A stretch of 56,047 nt of DNA from an uncultured Acidobacteriia bacterium (GCA_903907865.1 CAIVPR010000036.1:1-56047); one strand, 5' to 3'. Shown: positions 1 to 7,874, numbered from the stretch's first letter. Notes: generated from the sequence alone by a model not told the origin. Program-made: numbers and translations.

Positions 1-125
1 AAGGCATCAACAGCCTCATTCAAGCCGCCAAGGCCAAAGCGCGCGGCTACCGCTCCGACAAGAACCTCATCACCATGATCTACCTCATCGCCGGCAAGCT
101 CGACCTGAAGGTCCTACCCACATAA
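1..125 (+). CDS. ISL3-family transposase, C-terminal fragment (cut by window edge)
   Basis: The reading frame is open from the first full codon at base 3 and ends at TAA 123-125, giving about 40 residues. The peptide contains NSLIQAAKAKARGYRS and TMIYLIAGKL, the pattern seen at the very end of ISL3-family DDE transposases (my recognition, no search run). The rest of the gene lies outside the window. A matching N-terminal ISL3 fragment sits at the right edge of the window on the same strand, so both edges are in IS DNA. The stop lies about 14 bases before the likely end of the element. Confidence 0.7.
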   Translation, partial: GINSLIQAAKAKARGYRSDKNLITMIYLIAGKLDLKVLPT

Positions 126-139
126 AACAGCGAAGAACC
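121..139. repeat. Candidate right terminal inverted repeat of the ISL3 element
   Basis: Read on the minus strand, the 19 bases ending at 139 begin GGTTCTTCGCTG. The sequence upstream of the right-edge transposase begins GGCTCTGCGCAG at 55367. The first 12 positions agree at 9. ISL3 elements usually start with GG and carry imperfect repeats close to the transposase stop. Two fragments of possibly different copies are being compared, so this is only a candidate. Confidence 0.3.
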
Positions 140-163
140 ATAGAAAAACGTGAAAAATAAGTC

Positions 164-192
164 TTGACACGACCTATTCTGGAGTGTATCGT
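164..192 (+). promoter_or_regulatory. Candidate sigma-70-type promoter for the PEP-CTERM gene
   Basis: A perfect -35 hexamer TTGACA (164-169) is followed after 17 bases by TATCGT (187-192), which matches the -10 consensus at 4 of 6. The expected transcription start is close to 199, the first base of the ATG, so the mRNA may have almost no leader. The heptamer TTGACAC is repeated at 192-198. Confidence 0.45.
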
Positions 193-198
193 TGACAC

Positions 199-864
199 AT
201 GAACACAAGACTCTGTTTGTTGTACTTGGTGGCCGCATCGTCGATGTTCGCCGCAACGGTCCATGTCGATTTCTCAGGAACAATCATCGGGATGGTCGAT
301 ACCTACGGGTATTTCGCAGCACCGGGCACGACCTACGCTGCGGGAACCGCCTTTTCCCTCAGCATCGCGTACGACCCAACCTTGTGCAGCGGGAGCAGCT
401 CTTCCACCTCCGAGTCCCGCAGTTTTTGTTCTGCGGGCTCGGCGTCCAGCCTGACCATTGGTGGAGCCACCGTCTCGGACACCTTTGATCCCCCGAACTC
501 CGCCAACGGTTTCGGCTTCTCGCAATTCGTCGGAGGCGGTACGCCTGCAACCCCGGTCAACTTTGAATGGCGTTATGGCGGACCAAACTATCAAATCATC
601 GCGCTGCTGCGCTCAACCGGCTACGTCCCAGGATCAGTTGACGCCGGACTGATCGCCCAGGTTGTTTCCGCCGAGATGTTTGTCTGCCTCGCCAACAATA
701 CCCATTGCGACCAGACCGACACCCAGAGCCTGACTTTGGCCGCGACACCGGAACCTTCGTCCGTCGTGTTGGGTGGAGGCGGCGTGTTGGCCTTCTTCGT
801 CCGTCGCCGCCGCCACCTGTTCCGTTCCCGAAACTCCGCCGCACCAACATTCACCGCACTGTAG
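199..864 (+). CDS. PEP-CTERM sorting domain protein
   Basis: A 221-residue exported protein of unknown function. It starts with a signal peptide (about residues 1-18, ending MFAA) and ends with a PEP-CTERM sorting signal: the TPEP motif near residue 183, a short hydrophobic stretch, then the basic cluster RRRRH. In the known PEP-CTERM/exosortase pathway such proteins are cleaved and placed in the envelope or exopolysaccharide layer; no exosortase gene is in this window. The middle is Ser/Gly/Thr-rich with four cysteines (CSG, SFCS, VCLA, HCD), which might form disulfides. The ATG is chosen because it sits directly behind the promoter-like elements at 164-192 and gives a full signal peptide; there is no clear Shine-Dalgarno site. 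About 20 residues follow the basic cluster, slightly longer than usual. Confidence 0.75.
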   Translation: MNTRLCLLYLVAASSMFAATVHVDFSGTIIGMVDTYGYFAAPGTTYAAGTAFSLSIAYDPTLCSGSSSSTSESRSFCSAGSASSLTIGGATVSDTFDPPNSANGFGFSQFVGGGTPATPVNFEWRYGGPNYQIIALLRSTGYVPGSVDAGLIAQVVSAEMFVCLANNTHCDQTDTQSLTLAATPEPSSVVLGGGGVLAFFVRRRRHLFRSRNSAAPTFTAL

Positions 865-909
865 TAGCGGTGTGGCGCGACACTGCTATACCTTGGAGAG
901 CGGACGACG

Positions 910-1152
910 ATGCGCCCCTGCGAGACTGGAGCCACGGCCAACCAGATGCATCGGGCCGATCTCGAGATCCTTGGACGTGCTATGAAGGCTTTCGTGGCTA
1001 GCGGCGCTTCGGGCGTGGCGGCGTTTTTCGTGTATGGTATGGACAAAGACTCACAGCAGGAATTCTGGGCGTTCGCATGCGACTTGGCGGCACGGAGCGA
1101 AATGCATCCTGCTTGGCTCCGATTGGCTCCCAGCAGGAAGTCGCTTCGATGA
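910..1152 (+). CDS. Small hypothetical protein
   Basis: An 80-residue open frame with GGAGAG nine bases before its ATG and a TATACC -10-like box further upstream (889-894). I do not recognise the product. It looks soluble; the middle (AMKAFVASGASGVAAFFVYGM) is hydrophobic enough for an amphipathic or buried helix but has no clear membrane segment. It stands alone between a PEP-CTERM gene and the ilv leader. It could be a chance frame; the ribosome site is the main argument for it. Confidence 0.35.
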   Translation: MRPCETGATANQMHRADLEILGRAMKAFVASGASGVAAFFVYGMDKDSQQEFWAFACDLAARSEMHPAWLRLAPSRKSLR

Positions 1153-1209
1153 TCCGGCTTGCGGGCCTCCCGTCATCCCCTCATAAGAAAATCTAATCCT
1201 CGCCCCCGC

Positions 1210-1238
1210 TTGCATTCGTCCCGGTTTATCGCTACACT
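1210..1238 (+). promoter_or_regulatory. Promoter of the ilv leader and operon
   Basis: TTGCAT (1210-1215) and TACACT (1233-1238) are separated by exactly 17 bases. The expected start of transcription is near 1245, seven bases before the leader peptide ATG, so the leader peptide would be translated from a very short 5' end. Confidence 0.55.
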
Positions 1239-1251
1239 AGAACTTCTGGCA

Positions 1252-1347
1252 ATGCTCTCCAGCTTCACAGGCCGAATCATTACCGCCCAGGTAGTCCCTG
1301 TAGTGGTCGTAGGGATTATTGCGGTAGTAGTATCCGTCCCCGTCTGA
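1252..1347 (+). CDS. ilv operon leader peptide (Val/Ile-rich)
   Basis: A 31-residue peptide, MLSSF...VSVPV, whose last 23 residues hold 11 Val and 4 Ile, in runs VV, VVVV, II, VVV. The run begins with II directly after an Arg. Such runs are the sensor in ribosome-mediated attenuation of branched-chain amino acid operons: scarce Val- or Ile-tRNA stalls the ribosome here. The stop TGA falls just before a strong terminator and inside an alternative stem, which is the required geometry. A longer frame extends upstream to 1159, but the promoter at 1210-1238 argues for the ATG at 1252. The product itself probably has no function. Only one Leu codon is present, so the peptide appears tuned to Val and Ile. 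Confidence 0.85.
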   Translation: MLSSFTGRIITAQVVPVVVVGIIAVVVSVPV

Positions 1348-1390
1348 GGCCTCGGGCAGTACCAAGATTTTCCGAAGGCCACCGACGGGG
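1338..1390 (+). promoter_or_regulatory. Antiterminator stem of the ilv attenuator
   Basis: CCCCGTC (1338-1344, the last leader codons) is perfectly complementary to GACGGGG (1384-1390) inside the terminator. The pairing is extended by GGCC (1348-1351) with GGCC (1377-1380) and CGG (1353-1355) with CCG (1372-1374). Forming this stem would remove both arms needed by the terminator. A ribosome that reaches the leader stop covers 1338-1344 and blocks it; a ribosome stalled at the upstream Val/Ile codons leaves it free. Confidence 0.7.
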
Positions 1391-1416
1391 TTCCAACCCC
1401 GCAGGTGGCCTTTTTT
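1375..1416 (+). terminator. Intrinsic terminator (attenuator) before ilvB
   Basis: AAGGCCACC (1375-1383) pairs with GGTGGCCTT (1404-1412), and inside it CGGGGTT (1386-1392) pairs with AACCCCG (1395-1401). Six T follow (1411-1416). This is a textbook rho-independent terminator, placed between the leader peptide and ilvB. Confidence 0.9.
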
Positions 1417-1450
1417 AGTTTTCGATCAAACAGGAGTCAACCGAAACACA

Positions 1451-3265
1451 ATGTCACACGACGCCCACACCGCCACCCCCACGCCCCACAAGCCTGTACA
1501 CAAGCCCGTCGTACACGGAGCCGCGGCAGGCGAAACCGGCAAGCTCATGAGCGGCTCTGAAATGCTGCTCGAATGCCTCGCCCGCGAGGGCGTCGACGTA
1601 TTCTTCGGCTATCCCGGCGGCGTCACCATCCCCTTCTATGACGCCTTGGTGGACCACCATATCCGCCACGTGCTCGTGCGCCACGAGGAGAATGCCTGCT
1701 TCGCCGCCGAGGGCTACTCCAAGGCGACCGGCAAAGTCGGCGTCTGCTGCGCCACCTCCGGCCCCGGTGCCACCAACTTGGTCACGGGCCTCGTGGACGC
1801 CATGATGGACTCCATCCCGATAGTTGCCATCACCGGCCAGGTGCACTCCAAGCTCATCGGTAGCGACGCCTTCCAGGAAGCCGACACCTTCGGCATCACG
1901 CGCCCCGCCACCAAGCACAACTTCATGGTGAAGACGGTAGCCGAACTCCCGCAGATCATCCATGAGGCGTTTTACATCGCCGCCTCCGGCCGTCCCGGTC
2001 CCGTGCTGGTCGACATCCCGAAGGACGTCTTCCAGGCCAAGGGCCACTACACGCCGGTCGACACGATCCACCTGCCTGGCTACAAGGTGTTCACGGAAGG
2101 CCACACCGGCCAGATCCGCCGCGCCGCGCAGTTGGTTCTCGAAGCCGAGCGGCCGCTGGTCTACGCCGGCGGCGGCATCGTGCTCGGCAACGCGTCCGCC
2201 GAACTGACCGAATTCGTGGAAGCCTCGGAAGCCCCCACTGTCTGCACCCTCATGGGCCTCGGCGGCCTGTCCTCCAAGCACCCCAACTTCATCAGCATGC
2301 CCGGCATGCACGGCAGCTACGCCGCCAACATGGCGATGACCGACTGCGACCTCCTCATCGCCCTCGGCACCCGCTTTGACGACCGCGTCACCGGCCAGCT
2401 CCAGACCTTCGCCCGCGGCGCCCGCGTCATCCACGTGGACATCGACCCGGCCGAGGTCGGCAAGAACCGCAACCCCGACATCCCCATCGTCGGCGACGTC
2501 AAGCGCGTCCTGCAGAAGCTCACCAAGGTTCTCCTGGAACTCAAGCCCGAGTTCGGCCCGGTCAAGGACGCAGCCCGCACCGCGTGGCGCAAGCAGGTCC
2601 GCGGCTGGATGGACGAGCATCCCTATGACCGTCTGCATGACGACCACGTGATCCGCCCCCAGCACTTGATGGACGAGATCGACCGCCTTTCGAACGGCCA
2701 AGCTATCGTCTGCTCCGACGTCGGCCAGCACCAGATGTGGGCCGCCCAGCTCATCGGCTTCAACGAGCCGCGTCTCTGGATCAACTCCGGCGGCCTCGGC
2801 TCGATGGGCTTCGGCGTTCCCTCTGCCATGGGCGCGCAAATGGCCCGTCCCGACAAGCTCGTCTTCGCCATCTGCGGCGATGGCGGCTTCCAGATGTCGA
2901 TCCCGGAACTCGCCACCATCGCCAGCCAAGGCCTTCCGGTCAAGATCATCTGCATGAACAACGGCTACCTCGGCATGGTACGCCAGTGGCAGACATTGTT
3001 CTACAACAACCGCCTGAGCGCGGTGACGCTGGACTCCTTCCCGGACGCCGAGAAGCTCGCCAACGCCTACGGCTTCAACGGTCGTACCATCGACAAGCCG
3101 TGGCAGCTGACCGACGCCCTCATGACGGCCATCAAGGACCCCGGCCCGTACCTCCTGAACGTGATGGTTTCGCCCATGGAGAACGTTTACCCGATGGTTC
3201 CGGCCGGCGCATCGATCTTCGAAATGGTGCTGGGCGAGAAGAAGCCGCAATTGGTGGGCGCGTAG
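1451..3265 (+). CDS. ilvB: Acetolactate synthase large (catalytic) subunit
   Basis: A 604-residue ThDP-dependent enzyme that condenses two pyruvates to 2-acetolactate (valine/leucine route) or pyruvate with 2-oxobutyrate to 2-aceto-2-hydroxybutyrate (isoleucine route). The order is N-terminal ThDP-binding domain (from about residue 33, with YPGG and catalytic Glu79 in RHEENACFAAEGYS), central FAD-type domain, and C-terminal ThDP domain with the GDGG motif near residue 475 and NNGYLGM near 502. About 30 extra His/Pro/Thr-rich residues precede the usual start. AGGAG lies 14 bases before the ATG, a rather long spacing. It is the first structural gene after the attenuator; ilvN follows 31 bases later. 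Catalytic versus biosynthetic type is settled by the adjoining regulatory subunit. Confidence 0.96.
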   Translation: MSHDAHTATPTPHKPVHKPVVHGAAAGETGKLMSGSEMLLECLAREGVDVFFGYPGGVTIPFYDALVDHHIRHVLVRHEENACFAAEGYSKATGKVGVCCATSGPGATNLVTGLVDAMMDSIPIVAITGQVHSKLIGSDAFQEADTFGITRPATKHNFMVKTVAELPQIIHEAFYIAASGRPGPVLVDIPKDVFQAKGHYTPVDTIHLPGYKVFTEGHTGQIRRAAQLVLEAERPLVYAGGGIVLGNASAELTEFVEASEAPTVCTLMGLGGLSSKHPNFISMPGMHGSYAANMAMTDCDLLIALGTRFDDRVTGQLQTFARGARVIHVDIDPAEVGKNRNPDIPIVGDVKRVLQKLTKVLLELKPEFGPVKDAARTAWRKQVRGWMDEHPYDRLHDDHVIRPQHLMDEIDRLSNGQAIVCSDVGQHQMWAAQLIGFNEPRLWINSGGLGSMGFGVPSAMGAQMARPDKLVFAICGDGGFQMSIPELATIASQGLPVKIICMNNGYLGMVRQWQTLFYNNRLSAVTLDSFPDAEKLANAYGFNGRTIDKPWQLTDALMTAIKDPGPYLLNVMVSPMENVYPMVPAGASIFEMVLGEKKPQLVGA

Positions 3266-3296
3266 TTCGCACGCCGACACCCAAGGACATATATAG

Positions 3297-3830
3297 ATGC
3301 TGCAAACGATATCCATCCTCCTCGAGAACAAGCCCGGCGCGATGATGCGCGTCACCGGCGTTCTCTCGGCCCGCGGCTACAACATCGAGACCCTGACGGT
3401 CGCCAAGACCATCGACCCCGAGCTTTCGCGCATGACCATCACGGTTGCCGTGGAAGACCGGCTGCGCGGCCAGGTGGTCAAGCAGATGAACAAGCTGATC
3501 AACGTCCTGCAGGCGACGGATCTGACCGACGCTCCCGGCGTGATCCGCGAAATGGTGCTGCTCCGCGTGCGCTGCGCGCAGGAAAGCCGTACCGCCGTCC
3601 TCAAGGAAGCGGAGATCTTCCACGCCCGCGTGGTGGATTCCTCCATTGAAGGCTTCGCGCTGGAGGCCACCGGCCTGCCCGAGAAGCTCGACGAATTCAT
3701 CGACGTGATGGGCAGCTACGGCGAGATCGAAATCTCGCGTTCGGGCTCGGTCGCCATGTCGCTCGAAACGAAGAAACTGCGCCTGCAGCCGCCGGTTCCC
3801 ATGGCAGTGCCCCAGGCGACAACGTACTAA
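3297..3830 (+). CDS. ilvN: Acetolactate synthase small (regulatory) subunit
   Basis: A 177-residue regulatory subunit of acetolactate synthase. Residues 1-75 form an ACT domain ([27 protein letters not shown]), the site where valine binds for feedback inhibition in known enzymes; residues about 85-165 form the C-terminal small-subunit domain. Size matches the IlvH/IlvN family. AAGGA lies nine bases before the ATG. It sits between ilvB and ilvC in one operon, so its synthesis is coupled to the catalytic subunit and shares the attenuator. Gene naming ilvN versus ilvH is a matter of convention. Confidence 0.95.
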   Translation: MLQTISILLENKPGAMMRVTGVLSARGYNIETLTVAKTIDPELSRMTITVAVEDRLRGQVVKQMNKLINVLQATDLTDAPGVIREMVLLRVRCAQESRTAVLKEAEIFHARVVDSSIEGFALEATGLPEKLDEFIDVMGSYGEIEISRSGSVAMSLETKKLRLQPPVPMAVPQATTY

Positions 3831-3859
3831 GACCCCCCAGAAACCCCGAAGGAATTTCC

Positions 3860-4879
3860 ATGTCAAAACGCTACTACGAGAAGGACGGGAGCATCGCCCC
3901 CCTCCAGGGCAAGAAGATCGCCATTATCGGCTACGGCAGCCAGGGCCACGCGCACGCGCTCAACCTGCGCGATTCTGGGCTTGACGTGGTTGTGGGCCTC
4001 CCGGCCAACAGCAAGAGCCGCGCCAAGGTCCAGGCCGCCGGTCTGGCCGTCCTCGAGACCGCCGACGCCGTCAAGGCCGCCGACATCATGATGATCCTCG
4101 TGCCGGACCACATCCAGGGCCCGCTGTACGAGACCGACATTGCCCCGAACCTCTCGGCCGGCAAGACCCTCATGTTCGCCCACGGCTTCAGCATCCACTT
4201 CGGCGCGATCAAGCCCCCGGCCGACGTTGACGTCAGCATGGTTGCCCCCAAGGCTCCCGGCCACCGCGTCCGCGAAGTGTTCACCGAAGGTTCGGGCGTC
4301 CCCGGCCTCGTCGCCGTTGCCCAGGATGCCTCGGGCCACGCGCTCGAGACCGCCCTCGCCTACGCCACCGGCATCGGCTGCATGCGCGCCGGCGTCATCG
4401 AAACCACCTTCCGCGAAGAGACCGAAAGCGACCTCTTCGGCGAACAGGCCGTCCTTTGCGGCGGTGCCGCCGAACTGATCCGCGCGGGCTTCCAGACCCT
4501 CGTCGAAGCCGGTTACGCCCCCGAAATCGCCTACTTCGAGTGCCTGCACGAACTCAAGCTGATCGTCGACCTCATCTATGAGGGCGGCCTCAACTACATG
4601 CGCTTCTCCGTCTCGGACACCGCCGAATACGGCGATTACACCCGCGGCCCGCGCATCGTCAACGACCAGACCCGCGCCGAGATGAAGAAGATCCTCGCCG
4701 AAATCCAGCAGGGCGACTTCGCCCGCGCCTGGATCGAGGAGAACCGCTCCGGCCGCCACGGCTTCCTCGCCATGCGCGAATCGCAGCACGGCCAGCAGAT
4801 CGAAACGGTCGGTGCCGAGCTCCGCTCGATGATGACCTTCCTCAAGAAGAAGAAAGAACAGGGGATACCGGAGGCGTAA
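3860..4879 (+). CDS. ilvC: Ketol-acid reductoisomerase (class I)
   Basis: A 339-residue enzyme that isomerises and reduces acetohydroxy acids to 2,3-dihydroxy acids, the second common step of Val/Ile synthesis. The Rossmann motif GYGSQG is at residues 24-29; AHGFSIHFG near 107 and the metal-binding acidic clusters DLFGEQ (about 191-196) and FECLHELK (about 225-232) are intact. The length is that of class I enzymes with a single helical domain. The cofactor loop around GLPANSKSR contains Ser and Arg/Lys as in NADPH-using forms, though this cannot be settled by eye. AAGGA is 6-7 bases before the ATG. It follows ilvN by 29 bases. Confidence 0.97.
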   Translation: MSKRYYEKDGSIAPLQGKKIAIIGYGSQGHAHALNLRDSGLDVVVGLPANSKSRAKVQAAGLAVLETADAVKAADIMMILVPDHIQGPLYETDIAPNLSAGKTLMFAHGFSIHFGAIKPPADVDVSMVAPKAPGHRVREVFTEGSGVPGLVAVAQDASGHALETALAYATGIGCMRAGVIETTFREETESDLFGEQAVLCGGAAELIRAGFQTLVEAGYAPEIAYFECLHELKLIVDLIYEGGLNYMRFSVSDTAEYGDYTRGPRIVNDQTRAEMKKILAEIQQGDFARAWIEENRSGRHGFLAMRESQHGQQIETVGAELRSMMTFLKKKKEQGIPEA

Positions 4880-4896
4880 GCTTCCGACCAAAAACC

Positions 4897-6495
4897 ATGC
4901 GCATTCAAACGTTCGATACCACTCTCCGCGACGGCACGCAAGGCGAGGCCGTTTCCTTCTCGGTGGAGGAGAAAATCCTCATTTGCCAGAAGCTGGACGA
5001 GCTCGGTATTGACTACATTGAAGGCGGATGGCCCGGTTCCAACCCGAAGGACAGGGATTTCTTCGCCAAGGCGCGAGGCCTCAAGCTCAAGCACTCCAAG
5101 CTGACGGCTTTCGGCTCCACGCGCATGGCGAAGAACCCTGTCCATGAGGACCGCAATGTGCGGGAGCTGGTGGACGCGGGCACCCCCGTGGTCGCCATCT
5201 TCGGCAAGACTTGGGATTTGCACGTCCACCGCGCCCTCGGAATCACGCTGGAGGAAAATCTGGCGCTGATCTCCGAGACGGTGGCGTATCTGAAGGCGCA
5301 CGGCAAGGAAGTCGTTTACGACGCCGAGCACTTCTTCGACGGCTACATCCACAATTCCGACTACGCCATCCAGACCCTGGCCGCCGCCAAGGACGCCGGG
5401 GCCGACGTGCTCTGCCTCTGCGACACCAACGGCGGCACCATGACCGACCTGCTGACGGAGATCGTCGGCGTGGTCCGGGCCCGGTTCGAGGGCGAAATCG
5501 GCATCCATGTGCACAACGACGGCGACGTCGCGGTGGCCAATACGCTGGCTGCGGTGAAGTCCGGCGTGACGCACGTCCAAGGCTGCATCAACGGCTATGG
5601 TGAGCGTTGCGGCAACGCCAATCTTGCGAGCGTGATCGCGAATCTGGAGTTGAAATTCGGCTACCTGACCATCGGACCGGACAAGTTGCAGTTGCTCACC
5701 CCGACCGCGCGGTTTATCGCGGAACTTGCGAACCTGCAGATCCCGCACGGCCAAGCCTATGTCGGCTCTGCGGCGTTCGCGCACAAGGGCGGCATCCACG
5801 TCTCGGCCGTGCTGAAGGATTCGCGCACCTACGAGCACGTTTCGCCGCACCTGGTGGGGAACCGGCAGCGGGTGCTGGTGAGCGAGATGTCCGGGCGCAG
5901 CAACATCGATTATTTGCTGAAGGACTACCCGGAATTGGCGGGTCGTCTGGACCCCGACGCTCGCCGTCGACTGGTGGACCGCGTCAAGAACGCCGAGTTC
6001 GAGGGCTACGACCTCGAGGCGGCGGACGGCACCGTCGAGTTGTTCCTACGCCAGGAGTTGCACCCGAATGCGAAGTTTTTCGAATTGCACGGGTACGAGG
6101 TCATGGTGGTTGGCGGGCGTGCCAAGGCGACGAGGGCGACCGCGACTGTCAGCATCGGCACGAAGGCTGGCGATTTGGTGGAAACTGCCCACGGGCATGG
6201 ACCCGTCCACGCGCTGGACCAGTGCCTGCGGCGGTGTCTGGCGGATACGCCAGGAATTTCCGACGTGCACCTGATCGACTACAAGGTGCGGGTGCTGGAT
6301 TCCAAGATGGGGACGGCGGCCAAGGTGCGGGTGCTGGTCGAGTGGTCGCACGGGGATCATGCCTGGACCACCGTGGGCGTTTCCGAGGACGTGATCGAGG
6401 CCAGCTGGGAAGCGTTGGTTTCAGCGCTGAAGCTGGAATTGATGCGGTTGCTGGAGACTGGGACGAACGTGGCGGAGTATTGCTGGACGGCGTGA
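4897..6495 (+). CDS. cimA: Citramalate synthase
   Basis: A 532-residue member of the DRE-TIM metallolyase family that joins pyruvate and acetyl-CoA to (R)-citramalate, opening the threonine-independent route to isoleucine. Residues about 4-260 are the TIM barrel, with TTLRDGTQGEA at the start and the metal motif GIHVHND; residues about 385-525 form the LeuA-type allosteric/dimer domain. The long linker, AEHFFDGY and NGYGERCGNANL are typical of the TIGR00977 citramalate synthases rather than of 2-isopropylmalate synthase. It follows ilvC by 17 bases and is the last gene of the operon, which fits an operon serving Val and Ile. A nearby Shine-Dalgarno site is not evident. A leuA function is less likely but not excluded. 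Confidence 0.9.
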   Translation: MRIQTFDTTLRDGTQGEAVSFSVEEKILICQKLDELGIDYIEGGWPGSNPKDRDFFAKARGLKLKHSKLTAFGSTRMAKNPVHEDRNVRELVDAGTPVVAIFGKTWDLHVHRALGITLEENLALISETVAYLKAHGKEVVYDAEHFFDGYIHNSDYAIQTLAAAKDAGADVLCLCDTNGGTMTDLLTEIVGVVRARFEGEIGIHVHNDGDVAVANTLAAVKSGVTHVQGCINGYGERCGNANLASVIANLELKFGYLTIGPDKLQLLTPTARFIAELANLQIPHGQAYVGSAAFAHKGGIHVSAVLKDSRTYEHVSPHLVGNRQRVLVSEMSGRSNIDYLLKDYPELAGRLDPDARRRLVDRVKNAEFEGYDLEAADGTVELFLRQELHPNAKFFELHGYEVMVVGGRAKATRATATVSIGTKAGDLVETAHGHGPVHALDQCLRRCLADTPGISDVHLIDYKVRVLDSKMGTAAKVRVLVEWSHGDHAWTTVGVSEDVIEASWEALVSALKLELMRLLETGTNVAEYCWTA

Positions 6496-6873
6496 GCGGT
6501 TAGTTGCCGGTGTTGGGCGTCAGCGAGGTCGCTGGTCAACCTGCCTGCCGTCTAGGCTGTGCAGTTTACCGAAAGAACGATGGCCGCGCTTTCCGTGCAG
6601 TTTCTGACACTTGGCGAATCACCTGCGCGCAATCAAGTACGAACGCATCATCGACTTCAATGAGCGTCGCGATTTCCGAGAGGTACAAGTCTCGAAGATG
6701 TCGTGATGGACGTTCAGTCCTTGGCCCCGCCCCCCCGATGGTTGGGGAAACAGGATCGAGACAGGCACACGGCCCATCGGAACGCGCTAACTCAGGCAAG
6801 GCGTCGGGGCGCTGGCATCGCTAGGATTGTCCACGCCACACGCGAGATTGCTCGGGACACGAAGGCAGCGTGA
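6496..6873. other. Intergenic stretch without a supported gene
   Basis: About 380 bases follow cimA. Short frames exist on both strands, including a minus-strand one of 77 codons (6799-6566) with a helical-looking C-terminus (LRDLYLSEIATLIEVDDAF), but none has a convincing ribosome site or a family I recognise. A small hairpin, CAGCG-AGGT-CGCTG, lies at 6521-6534 soon after the cimA stop. This may be decayed coding sequence. Confidence 0.4.
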
Positions 6874-6894
6874 TATCCTCCGCACAAGAGGATA
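6874..6894 (+). promoter_or_regulatory. Hairpin enclosing the Shine-Dalgarno site of the hydrolase gene
   Basis: TATCCTC (6874-6880) and GAGGATA (6888-6894) form a perfect 7-bp stem with a 7-base loop. GAGGA in the right arm is the ribosome site, eight bases before the ATG at 6901. If the left arm is transcribed, the site is masked. Alternatively TATCCT is simply the -10 box and the stem never forms in RNA. Confidence 0.4.
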
Positions 6895-6900
6895 CCGTCC

Positions 6901-7815
6901 ATGGAAACAAACAACTCCAAGGTGCCCAGCGGCGCCGTAAAGCTTTACAACCTATTCATCCACGGTGAGATTGACAGGCGCTCGTTCTTTGACGGGCTGC
7001 AGAAGTTCGCCACGGGAGGCGTCGCAGTGGCGGCCCTGGCGGAGGCGCTGTTGCCGAACTATGCGGCCGGGCAGCAGGTTTCGAAGACCGACGAGCGGAT
7101 CAAGACCGGCTACGAAGTGGTCCAGTCGCCGCAGGGAAATGGCACGATCAAGGGTTATCTGGTGCGGCCGGTGAGTGCCGACACGCGCGACGCCAAGCCG
7201 GCGAAGCTGCCCGGAATCCTGGTGGTGCACGAGAACCGGGGCTTGAATCCGCATATCGAGGATGTGGCGCGGCGTTTCGCGCTGGCCGGTTTCATGGCGT
7301 TCGCGCCGGACGGGTTAACGTCGGCGGGCGGCTTTCCGGGCGACGATTACCGGGGCGGCCAAATGTTCAGCAAGATCGACGGCAAGAAGATGTTTGAGGA
7401 CATGGTGGCGGCGGCGCAGTGGCTGAAGGGTCGGGCCGATTGCACGGGCAAGATCGGGGTGACCGGGTTCTGCTACGGCGGGGGCGTGTCGAACAACTTG
7501 GCGGTCCGGCTGGGTGCGGATTTGTCGGCTGCGGCACCGTTCTACGGCGGAGCTCCGGCGGCCAAGGAGGATGTGGCCAAAATCAAGGCGGCGATCCTGG
7601 TGCACCACGGTGCGAACGACGCCCGCCTCGCGCAGGCATGGCCGACGTACGATGCCGCGCTCAAGGATGCCGGTGTCACCCACGAGGGCTATCTGTACGC
7701 CGGTGCCGGGCACGGGTTCCATTGCGATGCGACGCCGGAGCGGTATAACAAGGTTGCGGCGGAGTTGGCTTGGGGCCGGACAGTGGACTGGTTCAACAAG
7801 TACGTGCGGGGGTAG
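6901..7815 (+). CDS. Dienelactone hydrolase family protein, exported
   Basis: A 304-residue alpha/beta hydrolase. An N-terminal cytoplasmic-looking segment is followed by DRRSFFDGLQKFA and a hydrophobic Ala-rich stretch (about residues 25-50), a twin-arginine-type signal or anchor. The catalytic triad of the family is visible: Cys191 in GFCYGGG, Asp240 in GANDARL and His271 in GAGHGFHCD. Known members cleave dienelactone; many YghX-like proteins of this size have no defined substrate, so none is assigned. GAGGA is eight bases before the ATG, within a perfect hairpin. It is a single gene, convergent with the pst-phoU operon across a strong hairpin. Confidence 0.88.
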   Translation: METNNSKVPSGAVKLYNLFIHGEIDRRSFFDGLQKFATGGVAVAALAEALLPNYAAGQQVSKTDERIKTGYEVVQSPQGNGTIKGYLVRPVSADTRDAKPAKLPGILVVHENRGLNPHIEDVARRFALAGFMAFAPDGLTSAGGFPGDDYRGGQMFSKIDGKKMFEDMVAAAQWLKGRADCTGKIGVTGFCYGGGVSNNLAVRLGADLSAAAPFYGGAPAAKEDVAKIKAAILVHHGANDARLAQAWPTYDAALKDAGVTHEGYLYAGAGHGFHCDATPERYNKVAAELAWGRTVDWFNKYVRG

Positions 7816-7851
7816 TGGCGGGATTGGCCGCTTCGATACGCACACTCTTGG

Positions 7852-7874
7852 GGGGACTCCTGACGGGAGTCCCC
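7852..7874. terminator. Bidirectional hairpin between the hydrolase gene and phoU
   Basis: GGGGACTCC (7852-7860) pairs perfectly with GGAGTCCCC (7866-7874) over a TGACG loop. It lies in the 80-base gap between two convergent stop codons, so it probably ends both transcripts. There is no T run on either side. Confidence 0.55.

Noticed and set aside
1384-1403. GGGGTTCCAACCCC resembles a tRNA T-arm
   Set aside because: No acceptor stem, anticodon arm or CCA end surrounds it, and the bases are fully explained as the inner stem of the ilv terminator.
1454-3355. Minus-strand open frame of 633 codons opposite ilvB
   Set aside because: It mirrors the codon pattern of a high-GC gene, has no family text, and ilvB is beyond doubt. 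The same holds for the long antisense frames opposite ilvC, cimA, aroA, the porin and the macroglobulin gene.
6504-6824. Plus-strand frame of 106 codons after cimA
   Set aside because: No ribosome site, composition like random high-GC translation, and an overlapping minus-strand frame of equal merit.
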